Shown: in pieces, positions 55,608-64,000 of the stretch | How positions within the stretch are numbered: position 1 is the first letter of the stretch | How the letters are laid out: each line of letters opens with the position of its first letter | NCBI RefSeq assembly: GCF_004353925.1 | Contig: NZ_SMOK01000005.1 | Span: 124,001 to 188,000, forward strand | Reading direction: 5' to 3' | Origin: Pseudomonas sp. H9 | GTDB taxonomy: Bacteria > Pseudomonadota > Gammaproteobacteria > Pseudomonadales > Pseudomonadaceae | Length of the DNA stretch: 64,000 nucleotides | The notes under the pieces: generated by a model | Databases searched by the model: none | Told to the model about the DNA's origin: nothing | Seen by the model: the letters and a program-made list of their open reading frames with translations, nothing else | Program-made: the position numbers and the translations under genes

Positions 55608-58600
55608 ATGGCGTTTTTCACCGCAGCCAGCAAAGCCGACTTCCAGCATCAACTGCAAGCGGCCCTGGCGCAGCACATCAGCGAACAGGCACTGCCACAA
55701 GTGGCGCTGTTCGCCGAACAGTTCTTCGGCATCATCTCTCTTGACGAATTGACCCAGCGCCGCCTGTCGGACCTGGCCGGTTGCACCTTGTCAGCCTGGC
55801 GCATCATCGAGCGCTTCGATCCCGCTCACCCTCAGGTTCGCGTCTACAACCCCGATTACGAACGTCATGGCTGGCAGTCGACCCACACTGCGGTTGAGGT
55901 GTTGCACCATGACTTGCCGTTTCTGGTCGACTCGGTCCGAACCGAGCTGAACCGCCGTGGTTACAGCATCCACACCCTGCAGACCACCGTGCTCAGCGTG
56001 CGCCGTGGCGACAAGGGTGAGCTGTTGGAAATTCTGCCTAAGGGCACCCAGGGTGAAGGTGTTTCGCAAGAATCGCTGATGTACCTGGAAATCGACCGCT
56101 GCGCCAATAACGCCGAGCTCAATCTGCTGACCCGCGAGTTGGAGCAGGTACTGGCTGAGGTGCGCGTCGCGGTCGCCGATTTCGAGCCAATGAAGGCCAA
56201 GCTGCGGCAGATCGTCGAGCTGGTCGAGCAGACGCCTTATCCTGCGGTTCAAGGTGAAAAAGCTGAGGTCAAGGCGTTCCTCGAGTGGCTGGTGGGTAAC
56301 CACTTCACCTTCCTCGGATACGAAGAATTTGTCGTCCACGGTGATGCCCAGGGTGGCCAACTGGTGTATGACGAACAGTCCTTCCTCGGCCTGACCCGCC
56401 TGCTGCGCGCGGGTCTGACGGCTGACGAGCTGCGTATCGAAGATTACGCCGTCAGCTATCTGCATGAGCCGTTGCTGCTGTCGTTTGCCAAGGCTGCGCA
56501 CCCAAGCCGCGTGCACCGCCCGGCGTACCCTGACTACGTGTCGATCCGCCAGTTGGACGCCGACGGCAAGGTCATCAAGGAATGCCGTTTCATGGGCTTG
56601 TACACCTCTTCGGTGTATGGCGAGAGCGTACGTTCAATCCCTTATATCCGTGACAAGGTGGCCGAAGTCGAGCGCCGCTCGCATTTCGATCCCAAGGCGC
56701 ACCTGGGCAAGGAATTGGCCCAGGTACTGGAAGTGTTGCCGCGTGACGACCTGTTCCAGACCCCGGTCGACGAGCTGTTCAGCACGGTGATGTCGATTGT
56801 GCAGATCCAGGAGCGCAACAAGATTCGTGTGTTCCTGCGCAAAGACCCGTACGGTCGTTTCTGCTACTGCCTGGCCTATGTGCCGCGTGACATCTACTCC
56901 ACCGAAGTACGGCAGAAAATTCAGCAGGTGCTGATGGAGCGCCTGAAGGCCAGTGACTGCGAGTTCTGGACCTTCTTCTCTGAGTCGGTGTTGGCGCGTG
57001 TGCAACTGATTCTGCGCGTTGATCCGAAGAACCGTATCGATATCGACCCGCAACAGCTGGAAAACGAGGTAATCCAGGCCTGCCGTTCGTGGCAGGACGA
57101 TTACGCCAGCCTGACGGTTGAAAGCTTTGGCGAAGCTCAGGGCACCAACATCCTGGCCGATTTCCCGAAAGGTTTCCCAGCCGGCTACCGCGAGCGCTTT
57201 GCCGCGCATTCGGCGGTGGTGGACATGCAGCACCTGTTGACCTTGTCTGAGCGCAAGCCGCTGGTGATGAGCTTCTACCAGCCGCTGACCCAGGTTGGTA
57301 AACAACAGTTGCACTGCAAGCTGTACCACGCCGATACGCCGCTGGCGCTGTCGGACGTGCTGCCGATTCTGGAAAACCTCGGCTTGCGCGTACTGGGTGA
57401 GTTCCCCTACCGCTTGCGTCACGCCAACGGTCGTGAGTTCTGGATTCACGATTTTGCCTTCACCTACAGCGAAGGCCTGAGCCTGGATATCCAGCAACTC
57501 AACGACACCCTGCAGGATGCGTTTGTTCACATCGTCAAGGGCGATGCGGAAAACGACGCCTTCAACCGCCTGGTGCTGACTGCCGGCCTGCCATGGCGCG
57601 ACGTGGCGCTGCTGCGTGCCTACGCCCGTTACCTCAAGCAGATTCGCCTGGGCTTCGACCTGGGTTACATAGCCAGTACCCTGAACAACCACACTGACAT
57701 CGCCCGCGAGCTGACCCGGTTGTTCAAAACCCGTTTCTACCTGGCGCGCAAGCTCACCAGTGAAGATCTGGACGACAAGCAACAACGCCTGGAACAGGCC
57801 ATCCTGACGGCGCTGGACGATGTTCAGGTGCTCAACGAAGACCGCATCCTGCGTCGCTACCTGGACCTGATCAAAGCCACCCTGCGGACCAACTTCTACC
57901 AAACCGACGCCCAGGGGCAGAACAAGTCGTACTTCAGCTTCAAGTTCAACCCCAAGCTGATTCCCGAGCTGCCCAAGCCGGTACCCAAATTTGAAATCTT
58001 CGTCTACTCGCCGCGGGTTGAAGGCGTGCACCTGCGTTTTGGCAATGTCGCCCGTGGCGGCCTGCGCTGGTCGGACCGTGAAGAAGACTTCCGTACCGAA
58101 GTGCTGGGCCTGGTAAAGGCCCAGCAGGTGAAGAACTCGGTTATCGTGCCAGTCGGTGCCAAAGGCGGCTTCCTGCCGCGTCGCTTGCCACTGGGTGGCA
58201 GCCGTGACGATATCCAGGCTGAGGGCATTGCCTGTTACCGGATCTTCATTTCCGGCCTGCTGGACATCACCGACAACCTCAAGGACGGCGCGCTGGTACC
58301 GCCTGCCAACGTCGTGCGTCACGACGATGACGACCCGTACTTGGTGGTGGCTGCCGACAAAGGCACCGCGACGTTCTCCGACATCGCCAACAGCATTGCC
58401 ATCGAATACGGCTTCTGGCTGGGCGATGCCTTTGCCTCCGGTGGTTCGGCCGGTTACGACCACAAGAAAATGGGGATTACCGCCCGGGGTGCCTGGGTAG
58501 GTGTGCAGCGCCACTTCCGTGAGCGTGGCATCAACGTTCAGGAAGACCCGATCACTGTGGTGGGCGTTGGTGACATGGCCGGTGACGTGTTCGGTAACGG

Positions 58601-60473
58601 CTTGTTGATGTCCGATAAGTTGCAGTTGGTGGCAGCATTCAACCACCTGCACATCTTCATCGACCCGAATCCGGAGCCTGCCAGCAGCTTTGCCGAGCGT
58701 AAGCGCCTGTTTGAGCTGCCGCGTTCGGCCTGGAGTGATTACGACACCAGCATCATGTCCGAAGGCGGTGGGATCTTCCCTCGCAGCGCGAAAAGCATTG
58801 CGATCACCTCGCAGATGAAAGAACGCTTCGCCATCGAAGCCGACAAGCTGACCCCGACCGAGCTGCTCAATGCCTTGCTCAAGGCGCCTGTGGACCTGCT
58901 GTGGAACGGCGGTATCGGCACCTACGTCAAGTCCAGCGAAGAAAGCCACGCCGATGTCGGTGACAAGGCCAACGATGCCCTGCGCGTTGACGGTAACGAG
59001 CTGCGCTGCAAAGTGGTGGGCGAGGGCGGTAACCTGGGCATGACCCAATTGGGTCGTGTCGAGTTCGGCCTCAATGGTGGCGCCACCAACACCGACTTCA
59101 TCGACAACGCCGGTGGCGTCGACTGCTCTGACCACGAGGTCAACATCAAAATCCTGCTCAACGAAGTGGTGCAGGCCGGCGATATGACCGAGAAGCAGCG
59201 TAACCAGCTGCTGGGCAGCATGACTGAAGAAGTCTCCGGACTGGTGCTGGGCAACAACTACAAGCAGACCCAGGCGCTGTCGCTGGCGGCCCGTCGGGCC
59301 CGTGAGCGGATTGCCGAGTACAAGCGCTTGATGGCCGACCTGGAAAGCCGTGGCAAGCTGGACCGCGCCATCGAGTTCCTGCCGACCGAAGAGCAATTGG
59401 CCGAGCGTCTGGCAGCCAATCAGGGGCTGACCCGTGCTGAGCTGTCGGTGCTGATCTCCTACAGCAAGATCGACCTCAAGGAAGCCTTGCTCAAGTCGCT
59501 GGTGCCGGATGACGATTACCTGACCCGCGACATGGAAACCGCGTTCCCGCCGTCGCTGGTGAGCAAGTTCGCCGAGGCCATGCGCCGCCATCGCCTGAAG
59601 CGTGAGATTGTCAGCACCCAGATCGCGAACGATCTGGTCAACAACATGGGCATCACTTTCGTACAGCGTCTGAAAGAGTCCACCGGCATGAGCCCGGCGA
59701 ACGTCGCTGGCGCCTATGTGATCGTGCGTGACATCTTCCACTTGCCGCACTGGTTCCGTCAGATCGAGGCACTGGATTATCAGGTGCCGGCGGAAATTCA
59801 GCTGACCCTGATGGATGAGCTGATGCGTCTGGGTCGCCGTGCCACCCGCTGGTTCCTGCGCAGCCGCCGCAACGAGCAGGATGCCGGGCGTGACGTGGCG
59901 CATTTCGGGCCGAAAATTGCAGCCTTGGGTCTGAAGCTTGACGAGTTGCTCGAAGGGCCGACCCGTGAGCGCTGGATGACCCGTTACCAGGGCTTCGTCG
60001 ACGCCGGCGTGCCGGAGTTGTTGGCGCGTATGGTGGCCGGTACCACGCACCTGTACACCCTGTTGCCAATCATCGAAGCGTCTGACGTCACTGGCCAGGA
60101 CCCAGCCGAAGTGGCCAAGGCCTTCTTCGCCGTCGGCAGTGCCCTGGACCTGACCTGGTACTTGCAGGAAATCAGCAACCTGTCGGTGGAAAACAACTGG
60201 CAGGCCCTAGCCCGCGAGTCGTTCCGTGATGACATTGACCTGCAACAGCGGGCAATCACCATCTCGGTACTGCAGATGGCCGGTGCGCCGGATGACATGG
60301 ACGCCCGCGTGGCGCTGTGGCTGGAGCAGCACCGTGTCATGGTTGAGCGCTGGCGTGCCATGCTCGATGAGCTGCGTGCCGCAACTGGCACCGATTACGC
60401 CATGTACGCGGTGGCCAACCGCGAACTGGTCGATCTGGCCATGAGCGGACAGGCGGCAGTGGTGCCGTCCTGA
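55608..60473 (+). CDS. gdhB: NAD-dependent glutamate dehydrogenase (180-kDa class)
   Basis: 1621 aa, the full size of the large bacterial NAD-GDH class. It oxidises glutamate to 2-oxoglutarate and ammonia. The long N-terminal region has ACT-like regulatory parts (for example ELNRRGYSIHTLQTTVLSVRRG). The catalytic dehydrogenase domain begins near residue 800 (GNVARGGLRWSDREEDFRTEVLGLV; PVGAKGGFLPRR) and the Rossmann part carries GVGDMAGDVFGNGLL. In P. aeruginosa this enzyme is arginine-induced. It stands alone, with a terminator after it. Confidence 0.96.
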   Translation: MAFFTAASKADFQHQLQAALAQHISEQALPQVALFAEQFFGIISLDELTQRRLSDLAGCTLSAWRIIERFDPAHPQVRVYNPDYERHGWQSTHTAVEVLHHDLPFLVDSVRTELNRRGYSIHTLQTTVLSVRRGDKGELLEILPKGTQGEGVSQESLMYLEIDRCANNAELNLLTRELEQVLAEVRVAVADFEPMKAKLRQIVELVEQTPYPAVQGEKAEVKAFLEWLVGNHFTFLGYEEFVVHGDAQGGQLVYDEQSFLGLTRLLRAGLTADELRIEDYAVSYLHEPLLLSFAKAAHPSRVHRPAYPDYVSIRQLDADGKVIKECRFMGLYTSSVYGESVRSIPYIRDKVAEVERRSHFDPKAHLGKELAQVLEVLPRDDLFQTPVDELFSTVMSIVQIQERNKIRVFLRKDPYGRFCYCLAYVPRDIYSTEVRQKIQQVLMERLKASDCEFWTFFSESVLARVQLILRVDPKNRIDIDPQQLENEVIQACRSWQDDYASLTVESFGEAQGTNILADFPKGFPAGYRERFAAHSAVVDMQHLLTLSERKPLVMSFYQPLTQVGKQQLHCKLYHADTPLALSDVLPILENLGLRVLGEFPYRLRHANGREFWIHDFAFTYSEGLSLDIQQLNDTLQDAFVHIVKGDAENDAFNRLVLTAGLPWRDVALLRAYARYLKQIRLGFDLGYIASTLNNHTDIARELTRLFKTRFYLARKLTSEDLDDKQQRLEQAILTALDDVQVLNEDRILRRYLDLIKATLRTNFYQTDAQGQNKSYFSFKFNPKLIPELPKPVPKFEIFVYSPRVEGVHLRFGNVARGGLRWSDREEDFRTEVLGLVKAQQVKNSVIVPVGAKGGFLPRRLPLGGSRDDIQAEGIACYRIFISGLLDITDNLKDGALVPPANVVRHDDDDPYLVVAADKGTATFSDIANSIAIEYGFWLGDAFASGGSAGYDHKKMGITARGAWVGVQRHFRERGINVQEDPITVVGVGDMAGDVFGNGLLMSDKLQLVAAFNHLHIFIDPNPEPASSFAERKRLFELPRSAWSDYDTSIMSEGGGIFPRSAKSIAITSQMKERFAIEADKLTPTELLNALLKAPVDLLWNGGIGTYVKSSEESHADVGDKANDALRVDGNELRCKVVGEGGNLGMTQLGRVEFGLNGGATNTDFIDNAGGVDCSDHEVNIKILLNEVVQAGDMTEKQRNQLLGSMTEEVSGLVLGNNYKQTQALSLAARRARERIAEYKRLMADLESRGKLDRAIEFLPTEEQLAERLAANQGLTRAELSVLISYSKIDLKEALLKSLVPDDDYLTRDMETAFPPSLVSKFAEAMRRHRLKREIVSTQIANDLVNNMGITFVQRLKESTGMSPANVAGAYVIVRDIFHLPHWFRQIEALDYQVPAEIQLTLMDELMRLGRRATRWFLRSRRNEQDAGRDVAHFGPKIAALGLKLDELLEGPTRERWMTRYQGFVDAGVPELLARMVAGTTHLYTLLPIIEASDVTGQDPAEVAKAFFAVGSALDLTWYLQEISNLSVENNWQALARESFRDDIDLQQRAITISVLQMAGAPDDMDARVALWLEQHRVMVERWRAMLDELRAATGTDYAMYAVANRELVDLAMSGQAAVVPS

Positions 60474-60487
60474 GTCTGAGCTGAAAC

Positions 60488-60515
60488 AAAAAGCCCCGGC
60501 ATTGCCGGGGCTTTT
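60488..60515 (+). terminator. Rho-independent terminator of gdhB
   Basis: GCCCCGGC / GCCGGGGC perfect 8-bp stem with an ATT loop, A5 before and T5 after, 14 bp after the gdhB stop. It could also act on the minus strand (ppsR side). Confidence 0.92.
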
Positions 60516-60530
60516 TGTTGGCGCTGTACT

Positions 60531-60603
60531 TGTGGGAGCGGGCTTGCCCCGCGACGCTGTTTGCCTGACACACCGCTATCGCGGGGCAAGCCCGCTCCTA
60601 CAG
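60531..60603. repeat. REP pair (outer orientation)
   Basis: Two inverted REP units with about 30 bp between them, between the convergent ends of gdhB and ppsR. Confidence 0.9.
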
Positions 60604-60606
60604 CTG

Positions 60607-61425
60607 TTACTTGAAGCGCCGCTCTACGCCTTTTTCCACGAGAATTTTCGCCGCAATCTCTTCCACCGAGAAATGCGTGGAGTTGATGTGGGGGATGTTC
60701 TCGCGACGGAACAGGCTTTCCACCTCGCGCACTTCAAATTCGCATTGGGCGAAGCTGGAATAGCGGCTGTTGGGCTTGCGTTCGTGACGAATGGCAGTCA
60801 AACGGTCTGGGTCGATGGTCAGGCCGAACAGTTTGTGCTGGTGGTTCTTCAGGGCGTTGGGCAGCTGCAGGCGTTCCATGTCGTCTTCGGTCAACGGATA
60901 GTTGGCCGCGCGGATGCCGAATTGCATGGCCATGTACAGACAGGTTGGGGTTTTGCCGCAACGCGACACGCCCACCAGGATCAGATCGGCCTTGTCGTAG
61001 TAGTGGGTGCGTGCGCCGTCGTCGTTGTCCAGGGCAAAGTTGACCGCCTCGATGCGCTCCATGTAGTTGGAATTACCACCGATCGAGTGGGATTTGCCCA
61101 CCGAATACGACGAGTGTGCCGTCAGTTCCTGCTCCAGTGGTGCCAGGAAGGTCGAAAAAATGTCGATCATGAAACCATTGGAGGTGGCTAGCACCTCTCG
61201 GATATCCTGATTGACGATGGTGTCGAAGATGATCGGACGGACGCCATCCTTTTCAGCGGCGCTATTGATTTGCTGTACCATAACCCGGGCTTTTTCCACG
61301 CTGTCGATGTACGGGCGTGTGAATTTATTGAACGGAATGGTATCGAACTGCGCTAGAAGACTTTGTCCCAGCGTCTCGGCTGTGATGCCGGTGCCATCGG
61401 AGATAAAGAAAGCAGATCGTTTCAT
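60607..61425 (-). CDS. ppsR: PEP synthase regulatory protein (bifunctional kinase/pyrophosphorylase)
   Basis: 272 aa from the ATG at 61425 ([13 protein letters not shown]). The P-loop GVSRCGKT is at 152-159. It switches PEP synthase off by ADP-dependent phosphorylation of an active-site Thr and on again by Pi-dependent dephosphorylation (DUF299/PSRP family). It is divergent from its target ppsA, with 176 bp between the starts, the arrangement found in most gamma-proteobacteria. Full length. Confidence 0.96.
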   Translation of the reverse strand: MKRSAFFISDGTGITAETLGQSLLAQFDTIPFNKFTRPYIDSVEKARVMVQQINSAAEKDGVRPIIFDTIVNQDIREVLATSNGFMIDIFSTFLAPLEQELTAHSSYSVGKSHSIGGNSNYMERIEAVNFALDNDDGARTHYYDKADLILVGVSRCGKTPTCLYMAMQFGIRAANYPLTEDDMERLQLPNALKNHQHKLFGLTIDPDRLTAIRHERKPNSRYSSFAQCEFEVREVESLFRRENIPHINSTHFSVEEIAAKILVEKGVERRFK

Positions 61426-61462
61426 TTGCGCCTTGGGCCTTAAGCTGATGACGAATCTTGGA

Positions 61463-61497
61463 TATGATAGGTTCGGTTTACCGAACACGGCGTTCGG
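61463..61497 (+). promoter_or_regulatory. ppsA promoter -10 and overlapping palindromes
   Basis: TATGAT at 61463-61468 has a weak TTAAGC -35 box at 61440-61445 (17 bp apart). Directly after it lies GTTCGGTTTACCGAAC (61471-61486), a 7+2+7 perfect palindrome, and then a third GTTCGG half-site (61492-61497) that pairs with CCGAAC (61481-61486). A repressor site over the start point or an RNA switch is possible. Confidence 0.55.
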
Positions 61498-61601
61498 CAT
61501 TCTCACTTATTTTCCAGGTCCAGGCCACAAGCGCCCGGCCAAGCCAGAGTAGGCAGGCGGGCGACCTGAGCTTTTCCAACACAGTTAGTGGAGAGATCAC
61601 C

Positions 61602-63977
61602 TTGGTAGAGTACGTAGTTTCCCTCGATAAGCTCGGCGTCCATGATGTGGAGCATGTGGGGGGCAAGAACGCATCCCTCGGCGAGATGATCAGTAACCTC
61701 GCGGGTGCCGGTGTATCGGTTCCCGGCGGCTTTGCCACTACGGCTCAGGCGTACCGTGATTTTCTCGAGCAGAGTGGGCTGAACGCCCAGATCCATGCCG
61801 CGCTCGACGCGCTGGATGTTGATGACGTTAATGCCTTGGCCCGAACTGGCGCACAGATCCGTCAGTGGATCATGGAAGCCGAATTCCCCGAGCGTCTGAA
61901 CACCGAAATCCGCGCCGCCTTCGAGCACATGTCCCAGGGCAACCCGAACATGGCCGTTGCCGTGCGCTCGTCGGCTACCGCCGAAGACTTGCCTGACGCG
62001 TCGTTCGCCGGTCAGCAGGAAACCTTCCTGAACATTCGCGGCGTCGACAACGTCATTCGTGCGGCCAAGGAAGTATTCGCTTCCCTGTTCAACGACCGCG
62101 CCATTTCCTACCGCGTACACCAGGGCTTTGACCACAAGCTGGTCGCCTTGTCTGCCGGCGTGCAGCGCATGGTGCGTTCGGAAACCGGTACTGCCGGTGT
62201 AATGTTCACCCTCGACACCGAGTCGGGCTTCCGTGATGTCGTGTTCATCACTGGTGCTTACGGCCTGGGCGAAACCGTTGTACAAGGCGCGGTCAACCCA
62301 GACGAGTTCTATGTCCACAAGGGCACGCTGGAAGCGGGCCGCCCGGCCATCCTGCGTCGCAACCTGGGCAGCAAGGCCATCAAGATGGTCTACGGCGAAG
62401 AAGCCAAGGCCGGTCGCTCGGTCAAGACTGTCGATGTCGACAAGGCCGACCGCACCCGTTTCTGCCTGAGCGATGCAGAAGTCAGCGAGCTGGCCAAGCA
62501 AGCCATGATCATCGAGAAGCACTACAAGTGCCCGATGGACATCGAATGGGCCAAAGATGGCGACGACGGCAAGCTGTACATCGTTCAGGCGCGTCCTGAA
62601 ACCGTGAAGAGCCGTGCCCAAGCCAATGTCATGGAGCGTTACCTGCTCAAAGAAACCGGTACCGTGCTGGTTGAAGGCCGTGCCATTGGTCAGCGTATCG
62701 GCGCCGGCAAGGTGCGGATCATCAAAGACGTCTCGGAAATGGACAAAGTCCAGGCCGGCGACGTACTGGTATCGGACATGACCGACCCGGACTGGGAACC
62801 GGTCATGAAGCGCGCCAGCGCTATCGTCACCAACCGTGGCGGCCGTACTTGCCACGCGGCGATCATCGCCCGTGAGCTGGGCATTCCGGCTGTTGTCGGT
62901 TGCGGCAATGCGACCCAACTGCTCAAAGACGGCCAGGGTGTCACCGTTTCCTGCGCCGAAGGCGATACGGGTTTCATCTTCGAAGGCGAGCTGGGCTTTG
63001 ACGTACGTCAGAACTCGGTGGATGCCATGCCAGAGCTGCCGTTCAAGATCATGATGAACGTCGGTAACCCGGACCGCGCCTTTGACTTTGCCCAGCTGCC
63101 TAACGCCGGTGTCGGCCTGGCACGTCTGGAATTCATCATCAACCGCATGATCGGCGTGCACCCCAAGGCCCTGCTGAACTATGCAGGCCTGCCTGCAGAG
63201 CTCAAAGAGAGCGTTGACAAGCGTATCGCCGGTTACAACGACCCGGTTGGCTTCTACGTCGAGAAGCTGGTTGAAGGTATCAGCACCCTGGCGGCGGCGT
63301 TCTGGCCGAAGAAGGTCATCGTGCGTCTGTCGGACTTCAAGTCCAACGAATATGCCAACCTGATCGGCGGCAAGCTGTACGAGCCGGAAGAAGAAAACCC
63401 GATGCTGGGCTTCCGCGGTGCTTCGCGTTACATCAGCGAAACCTTCCGTGACTGCTTCGAACTCGAATGCCGCGCACTCAAGCGCGTGCGCAATGAAATG
63501 GGCCTGACCAACGTCGAGATCATGGTGCCATTCGTGCGTACGCTGGGTGAAGCCAGCCAAGTGGTCGACCTGCTGGCCGAAAACGGCCTGGCACGTGGCG
63601 ACAACGGCCTGCGCGTGATCATGATGTGCGAGCTGCCGTCCAACGCGATTCTGGCGGAAGAGTTCCTTGAGTACTTCGATGGTTTCTCCATCGGTTCCAA
63701 CGACCTGACCCAGCTGACCTTGGGCCTGGACCGTGACTCGGGGATCATTGCCCACCTGTTCGATGAGCGTAACCCTGCGGTCAAGAAGCTGCTGGCCAAT
63801 GCCATCCAGGCCTGTAACAAGGCTGGTAAGTACATTGGTATCTGCGGCCAAGGCCCATCCGACCACCCGGACCTGGCCAAGTGGCTGATGGAACAGGGCA
63901 TCGAAAGCGTCTCGCTGAACCCGGATTCGGTACTCGAAACCTGGTTCTTCCTGGCTGAAGGTCAGGCAGACAATTGA
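61602..63977 (+). CDS. ppsA: Phosphoenolpyruvate synthase
   Basis: 791 aa from the TTG at 61602 ([29 protein letters not shown]), with GGAGAG upstream; no upstream ATG gives a conserved start. It makes PEP from pyruvate with ATP for gluconeogenesis. Order is ATP-grasp domain (about 1-340), swivelling phosphohistidine domain with catalytic His418 in [15 protein letters not shown], and C-terminal PEP-binding barrel ([17 protein letters not shown]). The C-terminal sequence ends before the right edge, so the gene is complete. Confidence 0.97.
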   Translation: MVEYVVSLDKLGVHDVEHVGGKNASLGEMISNLAGAGVSVPGGFATTAQAYRDFLEQSGLNAQIHAALDALDVDDVNALARTGAQIRQWIMEAEFPERLNTEIRAAFEHMSQGNPNMAVAVRSSATAEDLPDASFAGQQETFLNIRGVDNVIRAAKEVFASLFNDRAISYRVHQGFDHKLVALSAGVQRMVRSETGTAGVMFTLDTESGFRDVVFITGAYGLGETVVQGAVNPDEFYVHKGTLEAGRPAILRRNLGSKAIKMVYGEEAKAGRSVKTVDVDKADRTRFCLSDAEVSELAKQAMIIEKHYKCPMDIEWAKDGDDGKLYIVQARPETVKSRAQANVMERYLLKETGTVLVEGRAIGQRIGAGKVRIIKDVSEMDKVQAGDVLVSDMTDPDWEPVMKRASAIVTNRGGRTCHAAIIARELGIPAVVGCGNATQLLKDGQGVTVSCAEGDTGFIFEGELGFDVRQNSVDAMPELPFKIMMNVGNPDRAFDFAQLPNAGVGLARLEFIINRMIGVHPKALLNYAGLPAELKESVDKRIAGYNDPVGFYVEKLVEGISTLAAAFWPKKVIVRLSDFKSNEYANLIGGKLYEPEEENPMLGFRGASRYISETFRDCFELECRALKRVRNEMGLTNVEIMVPFVRTLGEASQVVDLLAENGLARGDNGLRVIMMCELPSNAILAEEFLEYFDGFSIGSNDLTQLTLGLDRDSGIIAHLFDERNPAVKKLLANAIQACNKAGKYIGICGQGPSDHPDLAKWLMEQGIESVSLNPDSVLETWFFLAEGQADN

Positions 63978-64000
63978 TGTGTTGAACCGAAACCTTCACC

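Noticed and set aside
56634..60050. 1138-codon open frame on the minus strand opposite gdhB
   Set aside because: Antisense shadow of gdhB; His/Gln/Val-rich composition typical of reversed coding sequence, no domain recognised.
61503..63866. 787-codon open frame on the minus strand opposite ppsA
   Set aside because: Antisense shadow of ppsA, same composition bias, no start context.

Overview
The window is a G+C-rich bacterial chromosome segment from a Pseudomonas, most likely of the P. putida/P. fluorescens lineage. The evidence is gene content and order (fimV-truA-trpF-accD-folC-dedD-cvpA-purF-metZ, glpG-pepN, gdhB, ppsR/ppsA), the tRNA-Val/tRNA-Asp cluster, and many copies of the Pseudomonas REP palindrome built on GGAGCGGGCTTGCCCCGCGA. 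No prophage, insertion sequence, CRISPR array or integrase was seen.

Layout. 1-9829 (+): the end of fimV, then a housekeeping series for tRNA pseudouridylation (truA), tryptophan (trpF), malonyl-CoA (accD), folate (folC), division (dedD SPOR protein), cvpA, purine (purF), methionine (metZ) and an SDR oxidoreductase. 10010-10603: one tRNA-Val and three tRNA-Asp genes. 10814-17829: a DUF2242 lipoprotein, a 28-codon ORF behind a Pho-box-like site, an AraC regulator co-transcribed with a membrane-anchored nitrilase-like protein lacking its catalytic residues, divergent fadH, a PLP desulfhydrase/deaminase and cytochrome b561. 17999-20339: a lone ArsB-type transporter and a DUF1853 protein. 20475-26976 (+): tightly overlapping nadK, phosphoesterase, glpG rhomboid protease, DUF1315, DUF2797 and pepN. 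27191-32141 (+): a YCF48/RND pair, DUF5629 and a secreted lactonase-family protein.

32374-54647 is almost wholly minus strand, read here from high to low coordinate. It holds a small acidic protein; lhgR-lhgO-MHS transporter (L-2-hydroxyglutarate oxidation, with two matching operators); a six-gene lipid-type operon resembling E. coli ynbABCD plus a PlsC-like acyltransferase and an unknown membrane protein; moxR-DUF58-DUF4381-batA-batB-batD; and sbcD-sbcC-GST. A roughly 960-bp gene-free stretch packed with repeats (54648-55607) precedes gdhB (NAD-glutamate dehydrogenase, 1621 aa). The window closes with divergent ppsR and ppsA, separated by a 16-bp perfect palindrome.

The best candidate for an under-described system is the ynb-like operon at 44928-50682. 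It encodes a CDP-alcohol phosphatidyltransferase with altered motif residues, a hydrolase-methyltransferase fusion, a PAP2-tyrosine phosphatase fusion, a 149-aa membrane protein, an acyltransferase and a CDP-diglyceride synthase paralogue. Together these look like a complete route to make, trim and modify a special membrane phospholipid. Other leads are the Pho-box-linked micro-ORF, the pseudo-nitrilase, the degenerate metal sites in the Bat proteins, the LhgR operators and the ppsA palindrome.
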